From the NCBI GenBank assembly GCA_947179485.1, contig OX359247.1:42260801-42324800 (forward strand): a stretch of 64,000 nucleotides of DNA. Direction: 5' to 3'. A program made the position numbers and the translations under genes. Position 1 is the stretch's first letter. The number at the start of each line of letters is the position of its first letter. The notes under the pieces are model-generated. The model made no database searches and had not been told where the DNA came from. It was given only the letters and a program-made list of their open reading frames with translations. Below, piece after piece: positions 32,379-45,667 of this stretch. The stretch is from Allacma fusca. Lineage: Eukaryota; Arthropoda; Collembola; Symphypleona; Sminthuridae.

Positions 32379-35300
32379 GGGCAAGTGGTAAAGTGACGGC
32401 TTGGATGGTCCAAACTTATTTCAAGAGTTACCTTTTCCTTCCTTACCTCCGAATGTTTTGCTGGTAATAGTGATCATACATAAATACATACACTGGAAAC
32501 GTGACTGGGGTTTCAATACTAGTGGAGCTCTTACTTCTGTATAATTAAATGCATATAATAACCCTAACATAAGTTTCTTATGGTTTTCAACTTGTGCCGT
32601 TATATGGTATCACTTGTGATATTTGATTTGTTACTTCTCAATTATTTGGAGGGTCAATCAAAATTCATGGGGTTAGAAGTCATTTCCCTATTAGAATTTA
32701 AATTTTTTTTTTTTGGTGTACACAACAGGAGACGTGTATGAACTGTGAGAATCTCCCTGAATTAATTTAACACTGGAAGAATTTAACACAAAAGGAAATA
32801 AGCGGAAAACAGTGAAAAGAGAAACGTCAATTGAATTTAGAAAGAGCAAGTTTTTGGCAAGGGTTTTGCAAATTAAGTAAATTAAGCACGTGCTTTGTGC
32901 ACTAACTCCGGAGCTTTCAAACCAGCCCATTCCTCATAATATGTTCCATGGAGGTTTTATATATCCCTGCCTATATGGCTTCCCCCCATATAATTACATA
33001 CATATACACATTTTAAGCTCCCCGTCCAATGAGACGACACTCCCGCCTTTATTTACCTTCCTCGTTGCTAATGAAATTATCAGGCCGAACCTTAAATTCG
33101 TAATTGTAAAGTAAAGTTTCTTTCTCTCTGCATTTACGACTCCATGGCCGCTTAATTAGAACAACAATCATTATTCTTGTCTCCTCTCCCATCCCAGACT
33201 ACATGGGCCAATAGTATAGTATGTAGGAAAGAAATTCAACGAGCCTATGCCTTTTGCGGGAATTGTACCATGTAGGGAGGAATATGTATGAACATTATGT
33301 ATGTACCTACATCAGCCTGAGCACCATTCCTCGATTGCTTGATCATATGGAGGACTATAATGTGATAATTTAAAATAGGGGAAGGGATTTAGTCTTTGGA
33401 GAGGAAATATCTGAAAAATATTAGAGGAATGGGAGGAAAGGGCTTAAATCAACATCTTTTCTTGCACTCAAAATGAAAGAGCACACATTTTTTATAGGAG
33501 TAATTCAGTCACTCCGAATGGAAATCAAATCAAAGTCTTTATCCACATGGAAATTCACATCACCGTACACAATCCTATTACGGATTAGCTCTTCCACTCT
33601 CAAGTGTGCACTTGTTATTAGACGGAGGTCCTCAGTTCCGTTCCTTTCCTCCTGCCTACCATTTCCATTTTTTCCTTTCGAAAACATAACTTTTATTAGT
33701 ATTTATTTCCTGGATAATTCCTGCATTTGACTCCTTTTGATAGCCTTCCTTGTAGAGTCTAGTGAACGTCAGGGCTAGCTCTAAAAATTGCTCCAACCTC
33801 CATCAATCTAAACTTGAAAGGGACGACATAAAAAAATTATTTGCAGGTACATATCTAATTATATATTAATAATTAAATCGTACACAAATAGTAATAATTT
33901 TAAAAGTAGGCTTGTAAACACTGCTAATGCTCATTGACAAAAATAATTTTGATGGTAATTATTATGGAAATAAAAACTATCTCTTACGATGTGAGACATT
34001 TTTTAAAGTGTATACAAAGCAACGAAAACTTTTAGCATTAGTTAGCATTCTCATGCCTGGTTGAAATAAAACATGCTAGTATTAACTCAATGGAATCAGA
34101 GGGGGAAAGTGACATTTTTAATACAGACCCAGCGACAGAAACTAACCATAAGTATAATTGCCGCCCACAAAATTAGTTTTCGTAGGGTATATACATAGTA
34201 ACTGCATTAGGCCATAAACTGTGAGATATTTGGAGGGCCCTTGGCCTGGCCTGTGATAAATCCCGAATGCAAATGACGAGTGCCTATAATGTGGAAGCAA
34301 TAAACAATATTTAGTATACATTGGAATTGTGGAGGAATCTTGAGATAAACCTCGGTTAGAGGATTTGTTTTATTTTGGAAAAAGTTTCGCCTCGTAAATT
34401 TCCCCCTACCGCCTTCGCCTTCTTGTCCTTACTCCTTGGGCATGGACTTGAGACAATACTCACCCTTCTTGCCATTTTTTCTGTCTGCCTTTTCCTCTTC
34501 ATCTCTCCCAGCCTCTGGAGCTTGGCTCTTCTCTCTTTCTCTCTGCTAATGTTAATGTTATGGGGAAAGTTTTGACTAAACTCCACATCCTCCTTAAGTG
34601 TCTCCAGCAAGTTTGTCTCTATATGATAATAGTTTTGTGGTTGCAAGAGTTAACCAAGCAAGTTGCTCTTGCTTCCGCTCCCGACCGTCTCACCAGTTGT
34701 GGGAATTGGCTGGGAACACAGTATTTATTGGGGGACATGCCAGCATTTCAGTTGCCTCTATCATTCCATTATTGCCGCATAAACTCGGGTAGCATATTTC
34801 CTAGTATTTCCTTTATGAAATTACTCTGTCTCACCCCATAAAACCTCTGACAATGTTTACAAGCATTTCGGCGGCGAAAGTGCAAAGCACGCTAAAACAA
34901 GTGTTCTTTAGTACTAGAAGTGTCCCAGTGACTGTAAATATATACATTTTCATTTTGATAATATGTATACAAATGGAATATTACCAGTTAAAAAGCAAGT
35001 ATGAATCTATTGTTTGCTACAAAGCACAATTAAATGTTTAGAAATTTGTTAACACCTAAAAGGGAACTTTTTAAGAAGCACAAAATACATTTGCACTAGT
35101 ACTTATTGAGAAGTTACATGAGACAAGTTAACAGGTAATTACAATTAAACATCTACAACATTCTGTAAGTCACACAAGCTTTATAGAATACAATATGGAA
35201 TATCTGCCAAATTAAATGTCTGTAAAAATTCTTGAGAAGCTAAATGGAAAATTTATAAGCTCATCAAGGTTTAATGCCTACAAAATTATTTAGAAGGAAG

Positions 35301-36706
35301 AGGCTAAAGAATAAAAAATTATTAGCTTCTTAAATTCCTGGAAAGCTAAACAGAAAAATAAACTTGTTAAGGAGCGAAACACCGCAAACACTATTGACAG
35401 TCGATATCCGATTCGGCTTTGAAAACATATAATTTGAAAATTTGATTGTTAGAAGCTCAAGGGAAGAGACCATTTGAAGCAATAAAACATACGTATAGTA
35501 TTTTAATGTTTTGTTTCTTACGATTTGTTCTTGGGAATTCTGGAACATGGATGTTTTCAATCAAAAGCATTTTATACAAAATTTCTATAAATAGATACTT
35601 GCATTTATACATCTGAATTTGTCTTTTCTAAAGCATTAACATTCTTTAGCTCTTTTAACGGTTTTATTGGTTGTGCTGGAACTTTTATCTCATCACACAT
35701 GTCAGACGTACGGGTACTTATGTGTGTATATGTATTTGTAGATTGCTTATTTTGTAGTGAAACTAAATATATAACGTTTTATGGAGCATACATATGTATG
35801 GTGCTTCTATTGGTTTGAATGTACACGATCCTTTCCTGGACTTTTTAACGTAGCGTATGTCTTGGTTTGAATTGAACATGTATACATATGTACGTACATG
35901 CGCTACTGAAATTTCTCCGGTCTTAACCACATTCAGGAAGGATTTGGGAGCATCATGAAGAGACTAACAGGGGTGTAAATGAAGTCTAGGGAAAAAAATT
36001 CAGAGGTTTAATGTTTAACAAAAATATTAAGCTGAGGGGATGGGAGAAGGAGTCGCGGAAATTCAAATTGCTCAATGGACTATGAAATGTTATTGAATTA
36101 TCTTTGTCGGTCTAATCACTTTAGTCAACTTTAACTTTCCCGAGATTTTCCCCTCCGACTCTCCCAACACAGACTCACCGCATGCCTCACATATTTTAGA
36201 GTTGAAAACTTACCGGAATCTTCCTTTCCCTTTTCCCCCTTCCTACACGAAGCCACGCGCTCATTGTATAGTGTGGAACCAAGTCAATTGACAGTTGTGA
36301 TGCTTGAAACGAGAACCGCATGAGTATATGTTCCTTCTCAAATAATACACTCTCGCTCCGTCCCTCCATGTCTCATCTCAAACTGTTGGAATGTTTCTTA
36401 CATTTTTTATTTCTCAATAAAAATAAAACTTTTCCCCGTTTACACAAATTAGGGACTTTTTCTTCCTTTTGGGGCCTGGGACATAAAAGGCATTTAGAGG
36501 ACTCCTTACAGCCACTCAGCACACTCACGTAACAAGTACGGGAATTAAAATATCCGTTACAATTACTCAGACTAGTTTATTTAAGGGCTTTAGGTTAGGA
36601 CGTAGAATTTTGTGCTTGTCCATACACATATATGTAACTACTTACATAATATTATACTCCTATGTATATATTTTTACAATAATGTCCAACATACGGGGTG
36701 CAGCTT
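29431..36706. other. Gene desert upstream of SHOX
   Basis: About 7.3 kb with no supportable gene. It should hold the SHOX promoter (just right of 29430) and distal elements. A tRNA-A-box-like TAGCTCAATGG lies near 32075 but no B box or tRNA fold follows. The remaining open frames are in low-complexity pyrimidine- or purine-rich sequence. Confidence 0.5.
32339..32374. repeat. (GA)n array upstream of SHOX
   Basis: About 36 bp of GA, roughly 2.9 kb upstream of the SHOX start codon. Confidence 0.9.
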
Positions 36707-39700
36707 TTATGGCAGAGTTCCGTACGATTTTGATCCAAAAGTTCCACCTTTCTCTTTATCGAGGGCACCAAAGGAGATATTGTCATTAAAGCGAAGTGGC
36801 TCTCTCTCACTACTAACTGGACTGCGCTGGTGCGCCACGCAGAGAAAGACTATAACGAGGCAGGCCTGCGAATAGAAATTTTCATTAGGGTTACATATGC
36901 ACGTGATCTGTGTAGTTATGGAAAATTATTGTGTACATTAATTTGGGAAATGAAATTAATAGCATCCTCACTGACCACAATGGATTGTGTGGCGAGAACG
37001 TAAATGCTGCCGTATCGAAAACCAAAATTGTCCAGGAGGACGCCGCCGATAGAGGGACCTGCGAAGCAGCCCAAGGCAAAGGAGGACGTCCATAAACCGC
37101 TGACCAGACCATAGGTTGAAATGTCGTCAGGGAAACCACGTGCGCTAAATATGAATCATATTTCATTTAGTAACGGTTAAAAAAATTTGTGTACAAATAT
37201 ATGCGTAAATCCTAATTGCACGGGTATTTCAGCAGTCAGTCACCTTATATGTAATTGTATAGCGCAAAATATTATTAGTATAGATATTCTACCTAGTCAA
37301 TCGGTTTAACTATAAGAGAATAAGAAGATTAACTAAAAAATAAAATCAGCTTACAGTGCATCCTGAAGACTTTGAATGAATCCTGAGACCAGACTGGCAC
37401 CCACACCTAGACCGAACAATCCCAAACCGATGCAAGTAACCCAGAGAATACTACAATTTAAAATTGTGCATAAATTTTAACGAATTTTGTTTGCTTGTAT
37501 TTATGCAAACACTTATATTGACAACACATATTTAAAATACTGTTACTACTCCACGGAATTCTTAATTTTTAAGAGCGAATTTGAATGTATTTACGTTTCA
37601 AATGGCATGAATGGTGCAGGACCGATGAACGTAAATCCGGTAAAGCACAGAATACTTCCCACCAGCGTTATGAGCTTAGGTTGACCTATATTGTCACATA
37701 AACGTCCCCAAAGCGGCGCTGACAGCGCATACATTCCTCCTTCGATGATGAAAATTAGTCCCGTGAATACTGGTGTGAGATTAAACTAAAGAAATGTAAA
37801 GCAACACTAAAAATTAAAATACTGAACTCGTATAAGTTATAATCAGCAATACTTTTCTATGATTATTATTAACTATGCTGAACTAAGTTCTTCAATATTA
37901 GGTATTCAAGTCAGAAGCAAATCATCAATTGTGAACTTACGTTCTCCCGAACATGAGGCTCTAACGTAGCGGTGAGGAACCCAATGCCCGACGCGGATAT
38001 TACGATGGCAAATGACGACATAGCCACTGAGGGTATACGAATGAGAGATAGAAAACTTGTTCCTTTACTCTCCAAGCCCGAATTTTCCACCGTTACAGCC
38101 GGCAGATACAGGTACGTGAGAACGGCCATGAGAAACAGCAAACTCCCCATTGATAAGAATGGAAGAATGAAGCCTCCGAGCTATTGAAAAAAAAATTAAA
38201 TTTATGTCGACAATTAATAATGTGAAGCAAAATGGAGCATGTACATACAATAACGTATGACCAATGGAAAAAATTCCTCCTGCTTGCTACCAGTTCGTCA
38301 TACATATGTATATAATTTTAACATCAAGCTTACACACATTCAATTTTTTTTCTCAGCGAAGATATATGGGGAAATTGATCAAATTATTTTATAAATATAA
38401 TATAAAATAAAATTGATAATTTATTACCATCATTTTACTATCCTCAGTTGTTTAGTAAATTCCAAAAACATTTTATATTACATTAATATACCTTCTCAAG
38501 ACTTATGGGAAATATGTAACATTTTTCCTATTTCAGAAAGTATTCCATATTTAAATCTCATTTTTGCAGAGCAATTAGAAATTGCAGTATACATACATGA
38601 AATTACTAATCAATACATATTTCCACCCTTGTCCACAACTCTCCAAAAGTTGCTTTACAATCAAAGGACTACATTATTTAGGAAATATATTTTCTTTCAA
38701 TCAATAAAACTATGGAATGAAATACAATTAGAAGCAAAAACAACAATGCTTTATGGTAAGTTTGAAAATATTATTACAGAATGGTTATTAGAAAATAGAT
38801 TGCGTGCATAAACTCTCATATTGCTCATCTAATATGTAAATCAATGATAAGTGTAAATTCTAGGAAGAAAGGCAATTCAGATAAATTTGACCTTTAAAAA
38901 ACTGGTTCTTGCTATTTAAACTAACTTAAACTTTATGTGTTACTGGGGAGATAAATCTTTATGTACTGACCCAGGAATAACACATTAATAAAGTTTGCTA
39001 AATTTACCTCAAACAAAGCGCCGCCAATGGTTGGGCCCATTATCAACCCAATTCCAGAACATGTTTCCAGGGCTGCCTGTTCCATAATTATATTCAAAAC
39101 AAAGACTGTAAGTAATATATAGCCTGTACGTGTCTGTAAATGCATCTCATAAAGTCAAGGCTTAAATTAAAATCAAAAACCCTTTACAAAAGTAGTGGCC
39201 ACAGATTTGGGGAATTCTAGTGCAATTATTGAAAAAGAGGCTGTAACGTAAGCTGAGTCTCCACAGGCTTGCACTATTCGACACAGGAATGAAAACACTA
39301 TGAATAGTGTGCGGTCTTGAATGTAGTCTAGAAATCTTTAAAAGAATTGCAAGTTTCATTATTGGCTATTGCTGGAACCGGACATTCGTCAAATTTATTT
39401 TAAATCAACCTATAATTTAGTACATATAAAATAGGAATGTCTAATAAAATTCATAACCCTTGACTCACCCAAACATTAATGCACATGTTCCGGTTGTAAA
39501 AATACCCAAACAAAACATCATTTTTGGAGCAACAGCTTTTCCAATCTAGAACGTATTATTATAAAAAGAGTAATTTTTTTTATAACGTAATGTCTAATAA
39601 TTATTACGGTCAAAATTGTGGTTTTGTATGGAAAATTTAAAACAACACTGCTTACCAAAGATCCAAAAACAGGAGACATGATAAACATGGTGAGTTGGAA

Positions 39701-40310
39701 CACCCCAAATACAAACCCATACTCAGTAGCTGTTGCTCCTTTTTTCTCAGCCTGAAATATCAATTATTATTGTTCATTCATGAATAAGTATCTATTATTT
39801 AATTAACGAAACAGTTTGTATCCCAGAAAAGTTGTAAAGAACTATAACCAACCCAGTGCTCGCTGCTGTATAATTTTATGAACTTACCTCTTGAGGATAG
39901 AAAGGTGCCTGTATGGAAATTACAGTCGTGGCTAGCACATTTGCAAACCCAAATACAAGCAACACTGCCCATTGCTTTGCGGAATACCCGAAGTACGTCA
40001 ATTTTTCCTCCATCCTCGTTATTAAAGTGCTCATCAAGGAGTCCTGCTCATCATAACTATCGCTCGAATGGTAGGATATTTTTTTAGGTCTGTTTTTCTC
40101 GTTTCGAGTTCCTAAAGACGGAACGGTGTGTCTGTCGAATCTGGCGGAGTTTGTGGGGGAAGGTGCGATCATGAGTAAATCACTGGAAACAGACAGGACA
40201 TCATCCTCGCTTACTACAGCTGAAGATAAACTCACGGCATGCTCTAGGATGTCTTCACTGTCGAAGGAGTTATTGTACTGACCATTGAAGCTGTGTCCGT
40301 TGTTTTCCAT
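36707..40310 (-). CDS. SLC18B1-like MFS transporter, paralogue A
   Basis: Major-facilitator transporter of the SLC18B1 type; the mammalian member is a vesicular polyamine transporter, and the substrate here is unknown. Ten exons join in phase: 40310-39888 (ATG), 39751-39656, 39545-39469, 39335-39188, 39076-39008, 38180-37941, 37785-37595, 37450-37355, 37144-36976 and 36865-36707 (TAA), giving 555 residues. A Ser/Asp-rich cytosolic N-tail of ~110 residues precedes TM1 (WAVLLVFGFANVLATTVI, then APFYPQE). Other signatures are EYGFVFGVFQLTMFIMSPVF, RIVQACGDSAYVTASFSI, SGIGLIMGPTIGGALFE, ASGIGFLTATLEPHV, the motif-A-like WGRLCDNIGQPK, and STYGLVSGLWTSSFALGCF. The tail ends SYGTLP. The exon-9 donor must be GTCAGT to keep frame, supported by paralogue B. 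It is closest to B, and a retroelement-like fragment lies in its fifth intron. Confidence 0.95.
38413..38811 (+). pseudogene. Possible 3' remnant of a non-LTR retrotransposon reverse-transcriptase ORF
   Basis: A very AT-rich open frame of 132 codons on the plus strand within intron 5 of transporter paralogue A. Its second half (FPPLSTTLQKLLYNQRTTLF, then FFQSIKLWNEIQ, then FENIITEWLLENRL) resembles the C-terminal tail of LINE-type reverse transcriptases, where a Thr/Arg segment, an I-[KR]-LWN motif and an F-x-x-x-(I/L)-x-x-x-LL end recur. No catalytic RT motif or poly(A) tail is seen. It could equally be an AT-rich chance frame. Confidence 0.35.
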
Positions 40311-42071
40311 TTTTTATGAGATCCAACGGGACTTGTAACTCACTTATTTTGAGAGTATTAATAGTTAATAGGGCTCATGGGTAGCTATTTCACACATTGA
40401 AAAGCGGAATGTACAGATATTGTAGACGTTTAAAGTACAATACTTTCTAGGAACTGAATGAAAACTGGTATTATTACGCATCAGCTAAAATCAGAATGGT
40501 TCAAATTAATAATCGGTGTTGCGTATAATTTCGGAATATTTTTCTCACGGAAGAAGAATAGCGTGGAGGGGATTGAAAAAAAAAGTGATTCGTGGAGCAT
40601 TGACAATTGCCTCAGTGCAAATACCTTTTTATCTAATCAGCAGCTATGTAACCCTTGAGGTACTTAAATAGAAGTATGCATTTAAGAATTATCTTTTGAT
40701 ATTGCCTGGACAGGATAAAAAACATAGATGACTATCCTTAACGCAATATCGCCAGCATTATACGCGTGTATGTATGCACGTGCATTCATGCATACCATGA
40801 CGTATGTATGGAAGTGGGTATCTCATGTGACATATTTTCGGAAAGCTTTTCCTACTCCATGTAATTTGGTGATTCCAATTGGCAACTGTAATTTAGCGGC
40901 ATTGACAGATACAAGCCCGTCAAGGTTATGCAACAGTAGTTATTTGAGTAAAACTTGTGTAGCATTTTTAACTCTGTGGCAACGATTTCATAGATATTCA
41001 GTTTCAACAGACTCGAAAGAATTATTTAGTCCTTCCTGATTTCGCAATGTAAAATAAGACATTGCAAATCAGTATGTTGCAGTGGACACTGCGTGGCAGA
41101 TCTCTAAAATTTCCAAACAGTTTAAACCAATCTCAGTATTTTTTATTCCATATGAGGGTTTTTCTAGTATTTTATTCAGTGTCTGATACTTACTTAGACG
41201 AAAACCTCGGAGAGTCAGAGAGAAGTAAAATTATCGATTTACCCATTCCCTTAAATATGTAAAAATGAGCAAAGTTTCGTGCTCCCTGAAATTAAATCGA
41301 ACAGAACGCATGCAACTATTTGTGTTGAAAGACATTCAATTCAATTCAATAATAATTTATTAGGAATCTTTTCGGGCGGCGCCCATATCATCCATACAAT
41401 AGATATAATAATAAAATTAAGGAGAGTAGTGCTGAAAGACATGATAAGTGACATGCTAAATTAATTTAAGTAGGAATAATAATTATTATTTCCCTACTAT
41501 TATATAATTTCTAAAAGAAAACTCCGTGACATATAAAATATTTAGGATAGAACCAAAACCATAGTTGGAACCGTCGGAATAACCCTGTATCAAATTTTCA
41601 CTTTAATTCTTCAGTTAAGTTTAAGTTTTAAGTATTTTCGAAAAACTGTAACAATATTGGTCTAACACAGCACATCTCAATTCTTTATTTTGGGTATACA
41701 AAATCATCAATTTTTTTTACCAAAGTTTCAAAACAAAGTCGCCTAGAAGGAATCATTTAGAATGCAGCAAGGCAAATAATAATATGCAGGATAGGAAATA
41801 GTATGTAGGACCAAAATGTACCCATATAATTACCCCTACGAGAGTATTCTAAGGGGATGGCCTTAGTAATGATCGTCCAGTAATGAAGGCACCAGGCTCG
41901 AAGTAATACTCTGGATTTAATGGAACAATGTTTAGCAGAGAAAATAATAAGGGATTATTTACCACTGGAGTGAGATCTGGACAAAATATGAAAGGGTTTT
42001 ATTGTGGCTGAAGAGGAAAGTGAGCAGATGCGCATGATGGAGTGTGAGCCACTGCGAATTAGAGAAATAAT
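40311..42071. other. Intergenic between transporter A and a hAT element
   Basis: The promoter of paralogue A should lie immediately right of 40310. Nothing else can be supported. A short AT/CAAT-rich stretch around 41335-41365 could be a retroelement 3' end, but no partner sequence was seen. Confidence 0.45.
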
Positions 42072-42079
42072 ATTATAAG

Positions 42080-43145
42080 CAGGCGCGTAGCCAGGAATTG
42101 GCCAAGGGGGGGGCAACATTAATTAGAACGTACATATGTAAACTGACACATTCTATGGGAAATCCAATTCACGAATGTAAAACGCATCAAATTTTGCAAA
42201 CTGAATTTCAGATTTTAAAATTCTCCACGTTTTACGATTCCATCAAATTTGAATAATTTTGGACCAGATTTTTAATTGGGCTTGATCAGATTTCGGGGAA
42301 TTTCGAGACCTCGGTTCGCTTCTATCGTTTCAGCTGGTGCTTAACCTACTGTTCCTGTGACACACGTCTTTGCTTCGAAAAGAAACTGCGGATATCAGGC
42401 GTGCTTGATCTTTTCACAATTCACTAATTTAATAATTCTATCGAGCTTAAAACTTCCCTCGAAGCGATGCGTGTAAGTTACAGAAGCTAAAAGCTTTTAA
42501 TATGAAAATATTTAAAGCCGCTGTTACCATACTTTTGTTGCCGTTGAAGGTTGAAGTCAAATCGACGAGGCAAAGGTCAAAGTGAAATCGGGATTTCGCA
42601 ATGCATTCAAATCACCCGCTAAACAAGGATGAACACAATAAAAATATACACTAGAATCACCCAAAACGTCTCTTTATTGAATGGTTTATTACCCACGGCT
42701 TCTTCCCGTCAAAAGTTGACCCATCCATACTCGCGAAAATCGTATCGAAATGCTTTTCCATTTCGATAGAAATTTATTGATCTAGAAATCCTTTGCTCTC
42801 GCAATGGACAAACATTGCCATACGATTTTCGCGCGTATGGATGGGTCAATTAATGACGGGAGGAGCCGTGGGTAATAAATCATTCACACGAAACATGCAA
42901 ATTTCATGGGTGATTCTAGAGTTATGCTGTTTATACACAGATATTTACATGGAATACTGCATATGTTGAGTTTCGAAGTGATTTTTTTTACAAATAAAAA
43001 AAATTGTACTGTCAAATCACTAAAAAGGTTTGCATTTCTCGGTATGGACTGATTTATTTTTAACTTTTTGAGTGATTTGAGAGTATTTTATTTCGAATGG
43101 GGGGGGCAATTGCCCCCCTTGCCCCCCCCCTTGGCTACGCGCCTG
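42080..43145 (+). mobile_element. Non-autonomous hAT element, copy 1 (1,066 bp)
   Basis: Termini CAGGCGCGTAGCCA and its complement TGGCTACGCGCCTG are followed inside by a G-tract/C-tract pair. The element is flanked by perfect 8-bp duplications ATTATAAG (42072-42079 and 43146-43153), which assigns it to hAT. There is no transposase frame. An inner palindrome of 269 bp spans 42651-42919. A near-identical copy lies inverted at 52520-53603. The plus orientation here is arbitrary. Confidence 0.95.
42651..42919. repeat. 269-bp imperfect palindrome inside hAT copy 1
   Basis: Starts CTAGAATCACCC and ends GGGTGATTCTAG. Inner arms include TTATTACCCACGGCT, GACCCATCCATAC and CGAAAATCGTAT with their complements on the other side. 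The same structure and length recur in the second copy. Confidence 0.85.
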
Positions 43146-43616
43146 ATTATAAGCATGTTTGCGGAGTAATTCCTCGTCCGTTCAAGTTTACAATAAAAAT
43201 GAGGGAGTGTGAGGACAAAGGTAGACTAATTAAATTCGCAGCTTGTTGTTGTAACGCAATTTGTTTTTCCAAAGTTCTCAGAAACTGAAATATATGAACT
43301 GATTTGCATACACGCATGTTGAAATGTTGAAGCGAAGTTTAAAACCCAATACCAATTTTTTCGAAAATTGGAAAAGTTGAAGTGTTTTCCACAACTACAT
43401 GTTCAAGGAAAAGTGTTAGGAAAACGTTAAGCGTAAATCATGTTTTGAAATTTTAAAAAAATTCTCGAAATAGCGAAAAATGGTATTGAAGCCTTTATGT
43501 CGAGAAGTTCAAAACCAAGATCGCTCCAGGATTCCGTTTGTTAAAAAGTGTCCCATAATTTTTGAAAAACTGGGAAATTCGAAGTGGTGGTTTCATAATT
43601 TTGGAGGTCAGGTCAC

Positions 43617-44740
43617 TGCTGCCCTAGTTTAGTCAGACTTGACTACAAAGGTATAGAGTTGACTAGACTAGGAAGCAAAATGCACTTCAGAATACACTTG
43701 AGTTGACTACGCATGGTGTTACGTACTATTATAAATCTGACTAGAATAGACTACGGCAACTTGAGAAAACTAGTGGTCGGAACAATTCACTTCAAATCAA
43801 AATTTACAATTCAATCCAGTTCGAATACTGAACTGGATTAAAATTCGTGTTTCAATTCGGTTCAGTAAAAAACAATTCAATTCAGTTCACTCTATGAACT
43901 GAACTGAATTGTAAACCATTTGGTTCGCCGGGCATATTTAAATACTGCAAAGGTGGCTAGGGTGGCGCGTCCTCGCATCAGCTAAGGCCATCTCTCCTTA
44001 CCCTTTTTATAGTATTACGTTGAGCTGATTTAAAAAATGCAAAATTTTGAAAAAAATAAAATTTTGATAATTTTTGAAAAAATTAAGCTAGTAGTACTGA
44101 CTGGTAAGTGTAAAAAAATTCCATTGAAATCGGTGGAACAGTTAGTCGTTTTTGATTTTTTTTTACGTACGAACACGCATTACGATTTCAACCAATAAAG
44201 AATAACTCCTCCAAGAGAGTGGCCTAAAGAATGTTCACAAAAAGTTTGAACAAAATTGGTTCGGAGGAAAACGTCGAGACAAACAGTTCCAAGCATCCAC
44301 GGACAACACTATCTTATAAGGGGGCTGACTCCACCCTAAAAATATTAACACATTTTAATGCTGATATTATTGACGCAAAGATGGTGCTAATCTTATCCTT
44401 ACAATATCGGTTTTGATTGAGCCTGAAATTGTTTTGAATTGGAATTCAAAGAAAACAATTCAATTCGATTCAAAAGGTGAATTGAATTATTCGGTTCAGT
44501 AAACGATCGAATTGAATGGAAAAAATCCCTGAATTGAACTGAACTGAATTGAAATGAATTCTAAAATTGCAATTTAAACTGAATTGGTCCGACCACTAGA
44601 GAAAACACAGGACTTGACTAGACTTGACTTTCATGACGTCATGCAAAAGCTAGTCAGGTCACAATTACTTCAGTTGAGTCTCCCTCATGTAGCTGAAAAT
44701 CAAATCTAGTAAGCCAGGGTGAAACTCAATCGTCAGTACT
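43617..44740. mobile_element. Older element interrupted by the 828-bp hAT insertion (tentative)
   Basis: The sequences on both sides of the inner insertion are rich in CTTGACTAGACT-type units. The outer edges show partial inverted similarity: CTGCCCTAGTTTAGTCAGAC near 43617-43640 against the complement of TAGTAAGCCAGGGTGA near 44708-44723. No target duplication was found, so the boundaries are approximate. Confidence 0.35.
43771..44598. mobile_element. Non-autonomous hAT element (828 bp) with 8-bp target duplication
   Basis: Inverted ends TAGTGGTCGGAACAATTCA and the complement of TAGTGGTCGGACCAATTCA. Perfect 8-bp duplications GAGAAAAC lie at 43763-43770 and 44599-44606. Both subterminal regions are built from repeated GAATTGAACTGAATT-like units on both strands. 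The middle (~43960-44400) is ordinary sequence with no transposase motif. It appears to have inserted into another GACTTGACTAG-rich repeat. Confidence 0.9.
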
Positions 44741-45610
44741 GTTTAGTATGTTTATGTATGTATATGATTTCGTTTCTAAGGATTAAAACATGAAATTGTC
44801 CTAAGCCATGTAGAAATGTTGAGCAAAATCTAGTTTTTAGTTACAATGTATCCTTTAACACTACAACCTATCCACAAGGTCAACACCGAGATCACTCCAT
44901 GATTCCGTTTGTTGAGAAGTTTCATATCATTTTCGAAAACTTGGAAATTCAAGTGTTCGTTTGATCATTCACGAGGTCAGGGGAACGTGTTAACCAAATT
45001 CGAATCGAATACCGATTTTGATTTTTTTCGTCATTTTTCAAAACTTTGAAGAAATTTGAAGTGGTTCTACATTGTCTGGGGTTTGTGTTGGGCAAGTTTA
45101 TTTTCTCCTGAGCTTAATGGTATAGAAGCCTTTGTGTCCGCAAGGTCAGAACCGAGATCAATCCATAATATCGCTGCGCTCATAAAAATGAAACTTTCAA
45201 GACAAGTAACCCAATCCTTATACATGAACCACTGGCAAAACTCAGTAGCATTAGCACCACAGTCACAAATTCCAAGCAAGTACTCAGCTACTGGTTTTTT
45301 CAGGTCATCTGATATCATTGGAGTTTAGGGCTCCGGTTCAGACGTTGCATTTGTATCCTAAATCAAATGCTACTGATTGTTGGAACTACAAAATCAGACG
45401 GAACCAACAAATATCGAATCTGAAGATTTGTTTGGAATTCCCATTAAACGTAAATACGATTCCAAGGTTGTATTCGAGTTGTATTTTTCCAAGCCCCTAC
45501 AAAATCTACATATTTGAAAAATGGTGTTCTTAGTTGGTAGAAGGTTTTGTATTTATAATACGTGAACAATGGTTTTTAGAAAGTGAAACTTTCTTATAGA
45601 CGAGTCATTT

Positions 45611-45667
45611 CCGTCCGTCCGTCCGTCCGTCCGTCCGTCCGTCCGTCCGTCCGTCCATCCGTCCGTC
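45611..45667. repeat. (CCGT)n tetranucleotide microsatellite
   Basis: About 14 units of CCGT with one CCAT variant. Confidence 0.95.

Noticed and set aside
41335..41370. Possible 3' end of a LINE-type element near ATTCAATTCAATAATAATTTA
   Set aside because: There is no adjoining coding relic, repeat copy or target duplication in the window.
43083..43130. G-run and C-run near the hAT end considered as a G-quadruplex regulator
   Set aside because: The tract is part of the transposon's terminal region and is present in both copies, so no independent function is indicated.
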